Shown: positions 1 through 5,731 of the stretch, one piece after another | How the letters are laid out: each line of letters begins with the position of its first letter | Numbering within the stretch: the stretch's first letter is position 1 | Source of the DNA: JAAYAY01 sp964429355 | GTDB taxonomy: Bacteria; Planctomycetota; Planctomycetia; Pirellulales; Thermoguttaceae | Direction: 5' to 3' | DNA: 9,136 nucleotides | Assembly: GCA_964429355.1 (NCBI GenBank) | Contig: CAYSCH010000377.1 | Span: 1-9,136, forward strand | Program-made: the position numbers and the translations under genes | The notes under the pieces: model-generated | What the model was told of the DNA's origin: nothing | The model's database searches: none | The model's input: only the letters and a program-made list of their open reading frames with translations

Positions 1-330
1 GGGAGGGGTCTTCGCCCGTGGGTTCTCGGGAATTCGCCAGAGGGAGCGGCCGGTGGCCAGCATGGTGCGGCTGGGGAGGCAGACGGCTCCGACCATGGAG
101 CCCATGCAATAGGAGTTGCTGAAAGTGAAGCCTTCGTGGACGAGCCGGTCGGTATTGGGTGTCTTGATTTCCGGATTGCCGAGGGCACTGATCGTGTCCC
201 AGCGCTGGTCGTCGGTGAGGATGAAGAGCAGGTTGGGCCGCTGGTCCACGTCGGCCGGCTGAGCCGCTGCCGGCCCGAGGAGGGCGAAAGACGCCCCAAC
301 AAGCAAGATGAGCCAGTTGCAGGTTCTCAC
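1..330 (-). CDS. secreted sulfatase, N-terminal part (runs off left edge)
   Basis: Arylsulfatase-type hydrolase (alkaline-phosphatase superfamily, PF00884), expected to remove sulfate esters from polysaccharides or other substrates outside the cytoplasm. Only the first 110 codons are in the window. Residues 1-23 form a signal peptide: a short basic start, a hydrophobic core (LILLVGASFALLGP), then AAA-Q as likely cleavage site. Next come PNLLFILTDDQRWD with metal-binding D40/D41, then C84-L-P-S-R88, the sulfatase signature whose Cys is converted to formylglycine. I chose a GTG start at 328-330 because AAGGAG lies 8 bases upstream and the signal peptide begins there. It is transcribed away from the rest of the window, and no clear promoter was seen in 345-600. 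Planctomycetes encode many such sulfatases. Family is clear; substrate is unknown. Confidence 0.9.
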   Translation of the reverse strand, partial: MRTCNWLILLVGASFALLGPAAAQPADVDQRPNLLFILTDDQRWDTISALGNPEIKTPNTDRLVHEGFTFSNSYCMGSMVGAVCLPSRTMLATGRSLWRIPENPRAKTPP

Positions 331-338
331 AGGTCAAT

Positions 339-344
339 CTCCTT
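339..344 (-). promoter_or_regulatory. ribosome binding site fixing the sulfatase GTG start
   Basis: The minus strand reads AAGGAG, then 8 bases, then GTG. This spacing, together with the signal peptide that follows, decides for a GTG start. Confidence 0.7.
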
Positions 345-613
345 GGAGGGGGAAAGGGTACGGAGGCCCATTGTAAGGGAGTTGGAGGGTCGTCACCAGT
401 TTTGGGGATGGAAACGACACCACGGGCAGAGGCCGTAGATGGGTGGCCAAGCGGAGATCGCCAGAGGCGGAGTCGGCGAGCGAACTGGGAGGCGAGGTTG
501 TTAAAATGAGGTAGTTGCGATGACTGGAATAGGCAACTTTGCACGAGAATTGAAGTTTTCTGACACTTTCTCCCCATAAGTGGCCCCTTCGTTTCGGGAT
601 ATGCGGATTTCTT

Positions 614-1714
614 TCAGGAAGTCAGTTTTTCGAGTTTCTGTTTGTGATCCGGCAGGGCCCAGTACCAGTTGGCAACGCAGTCTATATCTTGTCGCGCGCG
701 GATGGCATGGAGTTGCCGGAAGGCGCGGCGGACTATGCGATCGGAGAAGCCGGTGACTTTGGCTTCAAAAAGGATGTTCCTGGCTTTGCGAGGGCCACGA
801 GAGAGGGCCTCGTGCAGCCAGTCTCGGGCGTCGATCATGTCTTCGTGTGCGGCGATTCGATTGAGGGAGAGGTTGGCGGAGATTTCAGGGGGCTGGGAGT
901 CCCAGGTCAGGGCGGGGGCCTGATGTCCATCGGAGGAGATGATCGAGAAGGCCCAGGGCGCGGAGGGTTCGGAGACGATGTTTTTGACGGGGAGGAAGAG
1001 CCGGCGGCTGGGGGAATCGTCGTCGGGGAGGACGGCCCAGACGGTGCGGGCGGCTCCGGGGGAGAGTTTGGCGATCATTTTCTGGATCGCGAAGCCGTTG
1101 GCGGTACGGGTGGCCTGGTAGGTGGCGACGACGGCGACGTGACGGCGTGCAGCGAGATCGGCCATCGGTTCGATTACGGCTCGGGTATCGGCATCGGAGG
1201 AGTGGGCCGTTTGGGCGAGGGAGCGGATGAGGGGATCGATGACGACGAGTCGGCAGTTGGAAGTTTTTTCGATGGCCGCATCGAGGTGGGGGAGGCCGGG
1301 CATGAGGCAAGTGGCGCGGAGGGGCAAAGGCAAAGGGGAGAGGATATTGCGAGTGACGGAGGTGATGGCGGTGATTCGGGAGATGTCGGCGTGAGCGGCA
1401 TCGAGTCGAGGCCGAACGGTATCGTCGAGGGCGTCTTCAGCGGAGAGGATGACGGCCCCGGCAGGCTCATTGGGGGCATTGGGAGAATCGGGCCAGGGCC
1501 GGCCGTTGGAGACTCGGGCAGCGAGGTCGAGTGCGAGGAGGCTTTTGCCGACGGCAGGTTCACCGAGGAGGAGGGTAAGTTTTCCGAGTGGGATGCGACC
1601 GGGCCAGAGCCACTGGAGGGGTGTGGGTTGGATTTGTGAGAGCGGGACGATGGTGGGGGAGGTGGGTGCGAGTGGCAGATCGGGGACGATGCGGAGTGGT
1701 TCCGGCTGGTTCAT
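614..1714 (-). CDS. RepA-like AAA family ATPase with C-terminal winged helix
   Basis: A 366-residue RecA-fold ATPase of the AAA_25/RepA-like group, associated in bacteria with plasmid or mobile-element replication; a hexameric helicase-like role is inferred from the family. Visible motifs: Walker A G51-EPAVG-K57-S58, a conserved SAED segment at 92-95, and Walker B L157-VVID161. The C-terminus (about 300-360), with ARDWLHEALSRGPRKAR then a WYWALP ending, resembles the small DNA-binding winged helix at the end of planctomycete members of this group. The ORF is unbroken and of normal length. It diverges from the defence genes to its right and has its own promoter at 1760-1788. No strong ribosome binding site precedes the ATG. 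Its presence suggests the region is or was a mobile element, but no integrase or origin is visible here. Confidence 0.82.
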   Translation of the reverse strand: MNQPEPLRIVPDLPLAPTSPTIVPLSQIQPTPLQWLWPGRIPLGKLTLLLGEPAVGKSLLALDLAARVSNGRPWPDSPNAPNEPAGAVILSAEDALDDTVRPRLDAAHADISRITAITSVTRNILSPLPLPLRATCLMPGLPHLDAAIEKTSNCRLVVIDPLIRSLAQTAHSSDADTRAVIEPMADLAARRHVAVVATYQATRTANGFAIQKMIAKLSPGAARTVWAVLPDDDSPSRRLFLPVKNIVSEPSAPWAFSIISSDGHQAPALTWDSQPPEISANLSLNRIAAHEDMIDARDWLHEALSRGPRKARNILFEAKVTGFSDRIVRRAFRQLHAIRARQDIDCVANWYWALPDHKQKLEKLTS

Positions 1715-1759
1715 GGGGGAGACCTGGGACAGGGGGCGGGTTATAATCTAATCATGTGT

Positions 1760-1788
1760 ATAGTAGACGATATTTGTACATGTGTCAA
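1760..1788 (-). promoter_or_regulatory. sigma70-type promoter for the RepA-like ATPase gene
   Basis: On the minus strand, TTGACA (1788-1783) is followed by a 17-base spacer and TACTAT (1765-1760): a perfect -35, optimal spacing and a one-mismatch -10. Transcription would start near 1753, about 40 bases before the ATG at 1714. The 7-mer CATGTGT (plus-strand reading) occurs at 1753-1759 and 1779-1785, next to the expected start site and overlapping the -35 box. Such placement fits operator half-sites, which would be an inference. The stretch is markedly AT-rich compared with both sides. Confidence 0.7.
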
Positions 1789-1981
1789 GAGTATTTTTTG
1801 GACACGAGGGAGCGGGGGGACCAAACCGCCGGCTTGGTACCTCTCGCGTCCGCATTTTCGTGTTTCGCTGGTCCCTTTCGCCCGCCAATACAGCCTCTCC
1901 CCTCCCCTCGCCGGCCCTCAGGCTGCTCAGGCTGACGGCCTGTTGCACCCACCCCCACGATAGCAGTAGACTGGCTTTCTA
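1789..1981. other. gene-free stretch between divergent genes
   Basis: I see no credible gene here on either strand. The open frames that cross it give proline/arginine/serine-rich peptides without family likeness. Around 1895-1945 there is a C-rich run followed by CAGGCTG repeated twice, two bases apart. The composition is like that of dispersed non-coding repeats in GC-rich genomes, but I cannot test copy number. Confidence 0.4.
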
Positions 1982-2077
1982 CTCGTTGCCGCACAGGGCA
2001 GCTCCAATCGGCTGCCGGACGAGTTGCAGGCGGAGTTGCCGCTCAAGCGGATCTGGGCGTTGGTGTGGGAGGAGTAG
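1982..2077 (+). pseudogene. possible 3' remnant of an unrecognised gene
   Basis: Frame starting CTC at 1982 ends at TAG 2075-2077 and reads like a protein end: LPDELQAELPLKRIWALVWEE preceded by about 10 ordinary residues. An in-frame TAG lies just upstream, near 1970, and no start codon with a ribosome binding site is seen. If real, it is the decayed end of a gene that once preceded the DUF91 gene on the same strand. I do not recognise the family. It may also be chance. Confidence 0.3.
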
Positions 2078-2108
2078 GGCGCCCAACTGGATTGAACAGG
2101 TAGGATCT

Positions 2109-2351
2109 ATGGCAATCTACGAATTGACAAGCGACACGATCCGGGAAATCGAGCAGGCCAAGTTCTCTGAGGTCGGGATCAAAGAACGTGGAGACCTTCA
2201 GCGTCTGCTTCGGGACCAGGTCGAGGTTATCTCCCCCGACACCCTGGTGATCGCCGAGGAGTTCAGCGAGTGGGAGGACAGTCGGCGGCGGATCGACCTG
2301 TTGAACGAGGCCTTTTCGCATACAGAAATCAGCTGCGAGAAATCGTTGTGA
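2109..2351 (+). pseudogene. DUF91/NucS-type endonuclease gene, truncated to its N-terminus
   Basis: The first 65 residues match the start of a family of DUF91/endonuclease-NucS-like proteins found near restriction loci: a MAIYEL start, then IKERGDLQRLL, SPDTLVIAEEF and DSRRRIDLL. In this family the IDLL strand carries a catalytic Asp (here D63), and a later LVVIELKR strand carries the Glu and Lys. Those later residues are absent, so no nuclease activity is expected. From codon 66 the frame runs 15 unrelated codons to a stop, because the DNA has switched to hsdM sequence read in another frame. The ATG at 2109 has AGGTAGGA just upstream (2098-2105). Open reading could be extended leftward to 1782, but that extension has no protein-like composition. 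Confidence 0.7.
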
Positions 2352-2385
2352 TCTGGCCGGAACTCAAGGAGGCAAAGGACAGGGG
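2303..2385 (+). pseudogene. hsdM: out-of-frame HsdM segment upstream of a frameshift
   Basis: Reading in the frame beginning GAA at 2303 gives ERG followed by LFAYRNQLREIVVIWPELK and EAKDRG. This has the character of the stretch that precedes the C-terminal tail of type I methyltransferase subunits. It is in a different frame from both the DUF91 start before it and the HsdM tail after it. Near 2384-2386 the reading frame must slip (one base missing, or two extra) to continue into MLEKHKVRGAF. The family assignment is from memory of HsdM proteins and needs an alignment. Confidence 0.5.
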
Positions 2386-2778
2386 ATGCTCGAAAAGCAC
2401 AAGGTACGTGGAGCGTTTGCGGCCTGCATGAACCACCTGGCGGCGGATTTCAAGTCGGTGGCGGCCAGCGGCTGGGGACCGGAGCTTATCCCCGAGGAAG
2501 ACATCGTCCAGTCGCAGTTCCCCGAGGTGCTCCAAGAGATCGAGGCCGACCAGACCCGGATCGCCGAGCTCGAACGCCTGTTCGCGGCGGCAAGTAGCAC
2601 AGACGACGAGGACACCGACGAAGCTACTGCGGAGGAGGCCGAGGAGTCGACTGACGGTGTGCTGCCCAAGGCGAAGGTTAAGGCACTGAAGGAAGAGAAG
2701 AAGGCCCTGAGCGGCGAGATCCGCCAGATGAAGAAGCAGATCAGCAAGGTGGACGAGGAGGAAAACCAAGATGGCTGA
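2386..2778 (+). CDS. hsdM: HsdM C-terminal fragment (type I methyltransferase tail)
   Basis: A 130-residue open frame corresponding to the tail of a type I N6-adenine methyltransferase subunit. Landmarks: LAADFKSVAASGWGPELIPE, SQFPEVLQEIEADQTRIAELE, then an acidic stretch and a Lys/Glu-rich likely coiled coil (KALKEEKKALSGEIRQMKKQI). The whole catalytic domain, including the SAM-binding and NPPF/NPPY motifs, is missing, so it cannot methylate DNA. An AAGGAGG at 2366-2372 lies 13 bases before the ATG, so a short protein could still be made. It overlaps the next gene by 8 bases and supplies that gene's GAGGAGG ribosome binding site, which may be why the tail has persisted. Confidence 0.65.
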   Translation: MLEKHKVRGAFAACMNHLAADFKSVAASGWGPELIPEEDIVQSQFPEVLQEIEADQTRIAELERLFAAASSTDDEDTDEATAEEAEESTDGVLPKAKVKALKEEKKALSGEIRQMKKQISKVDEEENQDG

Positions 2779-3637
2779 GCAACGCCCGTTCTCGATCAAG
2801 ATCTTCGTTCCCGACGGCGACCCCGACGGGCTGCGGATCGTCGAAAAGTCGAACTGGACCGGTGAAGGTGTCGTCTTCAACCGGACCAACTACAAGGCCG
2901 TGGCCACGAGGCCCGAGTTCAACAGGACCGGCGTCTACGTGCTGGTGGGCAGCAGCGAGGACAGCAGCCTGCCGACGATCTACGTGGGCGAGGGCGACCC
3001 GGTGGGGGAGCGGCTCAAGGACCACTACAGCAAGAAGGACTTTTGGGATTGGGCCGTGTTCTTCGTGGCCAAGGACAACAGCCTCAACAAGGCCCACGTG
3101 AAGCACCTGGAGTCTCGCTTGCTCGGTCTGGCCGCGGCTGCGAAACAGTGCAAGCTGGACAACACGAATGCGTCAACACCGCCGACACTGTCTGAATCCG
3201 AGACGGCTGACACCGAGAGTTTTCTTCTGGACATGCTGAGCATCTACCCGCTGCTGGGGCTGAGCATTTTCGAGAAGACCGTGACGAAGAGGAAACACGT
3301 CGACCTCCTGTATATCGAGGCGAAAGGGATCAAGGCCACAGGTTACGAGGACGCCAAGGGGTTCGTGGTCTGCAAGGGCTCACAGGCGGTTCGCCAGGTG
3401 GCTCCGTCGATTCACAATTACTTGATCACCCTCAGGAAGGATCTGGTGGACCAGGGTGTTCTTGTGGAAGAAGGCGAGCACTACTGCTTCACGCAGGATC
3501 AGGTCTTTCAGTCCCCGTCGACGGCAGCAGGCGCCGTTCAAGGACGGACAGCGAACGGTAGGATTGACTGGAAGACGAAGGACGGGAGGACCCTGAAGGA
3601 GTTGCAGGAGGCGGCGGCGGGGGAGGCCGTAGAATGA
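2771..3637 (+). CDS. GIY-YIG nuclease with C-terminal DUF4357
   Basis: A 288-residue protein of the GIY-YIG/DUF4357 kind found inside type I restriction loci; the family cuts DNA, but the role of this branch is not established. An N-terminal lead (1-50) is followed by G54-V-Y56 and Y71-V-G73, the two strands naming the fold, then R81, H85/Y86 and E114, matching the expected catalytic Arg, His/Tyr and metal-binding Glu. The middle (about 150-220) holds a conserved KGIKATGYEDAKGFVV segment. DUF4357 (about 238-283) shows SPSTAAGAVQGRTANGRIDW and DGRTLKEL. All key residues are present and the length looks complete. GAGGAGG at 2756-2762 precedes the ATG. Its stop overlaps the start of the next gene (ATGA), so the two are probably translationally coupled. 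Confidence 0.85.
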   Translation: MAEQRPFSIKIFVPDGDPDGLRIVEKSNWTGEGVVFNRTNYKAVATRPEFNRTGVYVLVGSSEDSSLPTIYVGEGDPVGERLKDHYSKKDFWDWAVFFVAKDNSLNKAHVKHLESRLLGLAAAAKQCKLDNTNASTPPTLSESETADTESFLLDMLSIYPLLGLSIFEKTVTKRKHVDLLYIEAKGIKATGYEDAKGFVVCKGSQAVRQVAPSIHNYLITLRKDLVDQGVLVEEGEHYCFTQDQVFQSPSTAAGAVQGRTANGRIDWKTKDGRTLKELQEAAAGEAVE

Positions 3638-5298
3638 CGCCCGCGGAACTTCACGCCAAGCTGAATGAACTTATGGCATTGCCGGCTGAAACCGAGTGGG
3701 TTGAGTTCAAGGAGGCACGAGGCAATTATGACTTCGATGATCTGGGGAGGTACTTTTCGGCGCTCAGTAATGAGGCAAACTTGAAGGGAGGGTCGTATGC
3801 TTGGCTGGTCTTTGGCGTTTCGGATGACCTCCGAGAGATCCGCGGGTCAAACTACCGGCACGATCGCCGTTCTTTGGACCGCCTGAAATTTGAGATTTCT
3901 CAACACACAAATCACCAACTCACATTTGTAGAAATCCACGACCTGAGAGTATCCGATCGCCGTGTTGTGATGTTTCAAATACCTTCAGCGCCGCGGGGAG
4001 TGCCGACAACGTGGAAAGGAAGGGCCTACGGGCGACAAGGTGAATCACTCGGCATTCTCAACATTCAAGAGATTGAGCAGATTCGGGGTCAATCAGCTTT
4101 TGAGGACTGGTCCGCACAGATCTGTAATGGGGCCACGTTCGCGGATCTTGATCCGATGGCTATCGGCTTTGCACGAGAGCAGTACAAAGAAAAGAACCGA
4201 CGGCAGATAGCAGAAATCGACGAATGGGACGACGTTGTGTTTCTGAACAAAGCGAGGCTTTGTGTCAATGGTCAAATCACCAACACGGCAATCATCTTGC
4301 TGGGGAAACCAGAGTCGACGAGTTTGTTGTCGCCGACAGTGAGTAGGGTTTCGTGGATCCTCAAAGATGAGCACGGAATCGAGAAGGATTACGAGCATTT
4401 TGACCCGCCGATGCTCTTGTCCGCGGACAGGATTCTGAAACGAATACGTATTCTGACCTTGCGACAAATGCCAAGTGGAACGCTGTTTCCGAAAGAGATT
4501 GCCCAGTACGAGAACTGGGTCATTCGCGAATTGTTGCACAACTGTATTGCCCATCAGGATTACATCAGGAGTGATCGCATTAACCTTGTTGAGCAGCCAG
4601 ATTCTCTGCTATTCACGAATGCGGGTCGGTTTATTCCTGGCTCTGTTGAGGAAGTAATATCCCGAGACGCTCCGTGCACGCAGTATCGAAATGCGTTTCT
4701 GGCTCAAGCCATGGTCAGCTTGAACATGATCGATACGATTGGCAGTGGGATCAAACGAGTGTTTCGGACGCAGCGACAGAGATTCTTTCCGATGCCAGAT
4801 TACGATCTAAGTGACGCAGACCGAGTTCAGGTTCGGCTCTATGGGAATATCTTGGATGAGGCCTACACGCAGACATTGATCGAGTACCCCGATCTGGATC
4901 TTGTGGATGTAATTGCGTTGGACAAGGTACAGAAGAAACGTGAATTGACCAAGGACGAATTGGCAAGACTGAAGGCGAGAAAGCTTGTGCAGGGACGAAT
5001 TCACAATCTATCCATTCACTCGGTCGTTTATGCGGCTGACAAGACGACCCCAAGCAAGGCTCCTCGAATTGACAAGGAACGCTACATCGCATTGATCGTT
5101 GGATACCTGGAGGAATTTGGCGAGGCGAGGCGGGAGGATCTCGACAGACTGCTCCTACCCGAGATGCCGGAAGGAATGACGGCCGAACAACAGGATACGA
5201 AGATCAAGAACCTGTTGCAGGGAATGAAAAAATCCGGGCTCATTGAAACCATCGGCATTCGGAAAGGGGCAAAATGGGTTTTGCCTGACAACGGCTGA
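3634..5298 (+). CDS. AlbA_2 / GHKL-ATPase (RecG-C-like) protein
   Basis: A 554-residue protein with an AlbA_2 (Schlafen AlbA_2, PF04326) domain at about 17-150 (E21-WVEFK26; AYGRQGESLGILNIQEIEQI), a HATPase_c_4-like domain at about 290-400 (E299-LLHN303-CIAHQDY, then TIGSGIKRVF near 370) and a C-terminal winged-helix region at about 480-554 (GYLEEFGEARREDLDRLL, IKNLLQGMKKSGLIE). Proteins of this build occur beside type I hsdS/hsdM genes and are often annotated as ATP-binding or putative transcriptional regulators; a role in controlling or modifying the system is inferred. It starts in an ATGA overlap with the GIY-YIG gene. Hand-counted sample lines give about 45-52% GC, against about 70% in the downstream hsdR, so it probably arrived separately. 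It is unbroken and looks complete. Confidence 0.85.
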   Translation: MTPAELHAKLNELMALPAETEWVEFKEARGNYDFDDLGRYFSALSNEANLKGGSYAWLVFGVSDDLREIRGSNYRHDRRSLDRLKFEISQHTNHQLTFVEIHDLRVSDRRVVMFQIPSAPRGVPTTWKGRAYGRQGESLGILNIQEIEQIRGQSAFEDWSAQICNGATFADLDPMAIGFAREQYKEKNRRQIAEIDEWDDVVFLNKARLCVNGQITNTAIILLGKPESTSLLSPTVSRVSWILKDEHGIEKDYEHFDPPMLLSADRILKRIRILTLRQMPSGTLFPKEIAQYENWVIRELLHNCIAHQDYIRSDRINLVEQPDSLLFTNAGRFIPGSVEEVISRDAPCTQYRNAFLAQAMVSLNMIDTIGSGIKRVFRTQRQRFFPMPDYDLSDADRVQVRLYGNILDEAYTQTLIEYPDLDLVDVIALDKVQKKRELTKDELARLKARKLVQGRIHNLSIHSVVYAADKTTPSKAPRIDKERYIALIVGYLEEFGEARREDLDRLLLPEMPEGMTAEQQDTKIKNLLQGMKKSGLIETIGIRKGAKWVLPDNG

Positions 5299-5447
5299 GG
5301 CATGCAGGACGCAACAACGGAAGAATCAATGGCGAAGCACCAGCCCAAATAGTGATTCCGAATTCAGACAAAGAAAGCCAAAAATCAGACAGAAAACAAA
5401 TCTCAAGATCAGACAAAAAACTTGGGCCAAAACGGAGTGCTTTGTCG

Positions 5448-5497
5448 AGACAAAAGTTCGTAAATGCCGTTTTTGAAATAATTTACGTTGTTTGTCT
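5448..5497. repeat. two-part inverted repeat (possible stem-loop)
   Basis: AGACAAA (5448-5454) pairs with TTTGTCT (5491-5497), and CGTAAAT (5459-5465) pairs with ATTTACG (5481-5487). The two 7-bp stems are separated by a small internal loop and close a 15-base loop. At the left edge TTTGTCGAGACAAA (5441-5454) is itself a 6-bp inverted repeat with a 2-base centre. No T-run follows, so it is not a standard terminator. Confidence 0.5.
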
Positions 5498-5528
5498 GAA
5501 CTTCCGTGAATCTGAAATTCAGACAAAC
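5490..5528. repeat. perfect 11-bp inverted repeat
   Basis: GTTTGTCTGAA (5490-5500) and TTCAGACAAAC (5518-5528) are exact reverse complements 17 bases apart. The right arm also forms TCTGAA-A-TTCAGA (5511-5523), so two pairings compete. The arms are the same motif as the direct repeats around them. Confidence 0.6.
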
Positions 5529-5574
5529 CGGTAACAGGAATCAGCAGACAAAACGCGGTATCGAAAACAAATCT

Positions 5575-5731
5575 AATACCACCCACAAGAGGGATCACGA
5601 ACAAGTCGACGTGGTCGTCTATGCCCAACTCTGGTTGTGACGATCGTCGCAGCCTCGACCACGGCCGACGCGGTCGGCGCAGCAGAAACACTTGTGGTAG
5701 TGACGGTCCCAGGTGGCAGACAGGCTAGATC
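5575..5731 (+). other. leader of the hsdR chimera, no gene seen
   Basis: The sequence becomes GC-rich again after the repeat cluster. One frame ending at TGA 5638-5640 reads HEQVDVVVYAQLWL, which might be the end of a lost gene but is too short to assign. No convincing promoter was found. The ATG at 5732 has only a weak purine-rich stretch upstream. Confidence 0.35.

Larger units (their letters stand above)
5363..5574 (+). repeat. AT-rich cluster of TCAGACAAA-type repeats
   Basis: The core CAGACA/AGACAAA occurs on the plus strand from 5365, 5386, 5410, 5448, 5520 and 5545, and reversed (TTTGTC) at 5441-5446 and 5491-5496. Several copies extend to TTCAGACAAA or ATCAGACAAA. Neighbouring spacings of 21, 24 and 25 bases are near two helical turns. 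A separate 12-mer, GAAAACAAATCT, is repeated exactly at 5392-5403 and 5563-5574, near the edges of the cluster. GC falls to about 32% in 5461-5520. The cluster lies between the AlbA_2/GHKL gene and the hsdR chimera, where a specificity gene could once have been. It could be a protein-binding array, a structured RNA or a dispersed repeat. The Lys/Gln-rich peptides read through it reflect the DNA repeat. Confidence 0.6.

Noticed and set aside
136..438. 100-codon plus-strand frame over the sulfatase gene
   Set aside because: It covers the sulfatase signal peptide and start region on the opposite strand and has no recognisable domain.
644..1639. 331-codon open frame on the plus strand across the RepA-like ATPase gene
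   Set aside because: It is antisense to a gene with clear Walker motifs and gives a Gly/Asp/Glu-rich peptide with no family likeness, as GC-rich shadow frames do.
1741..1747. TATAAT on the plus strand as a promoter for the defence genes
   Set aside because: No -35-like hexamer lies 16-18 bases upstream, and the nearest plus-strand gene starts over 350 bases away.
5243..5476. 77-codon plus-strand frame giving a Lys/Arg/Gln-rich peptide with repeated IRQKT
   Set aside because: It starts inside the AlbA_2/GHKL gene and its repeats simply translate the CAGACAAA DNA repeats; no protein family is suggested.
5363..5574. CRISPR array
   Set aside because: Repeats are only 6-11 bases, occur in both orientations and have irregular spacing; no 25-40 base repeat or uniform spacers, and no cas genes.
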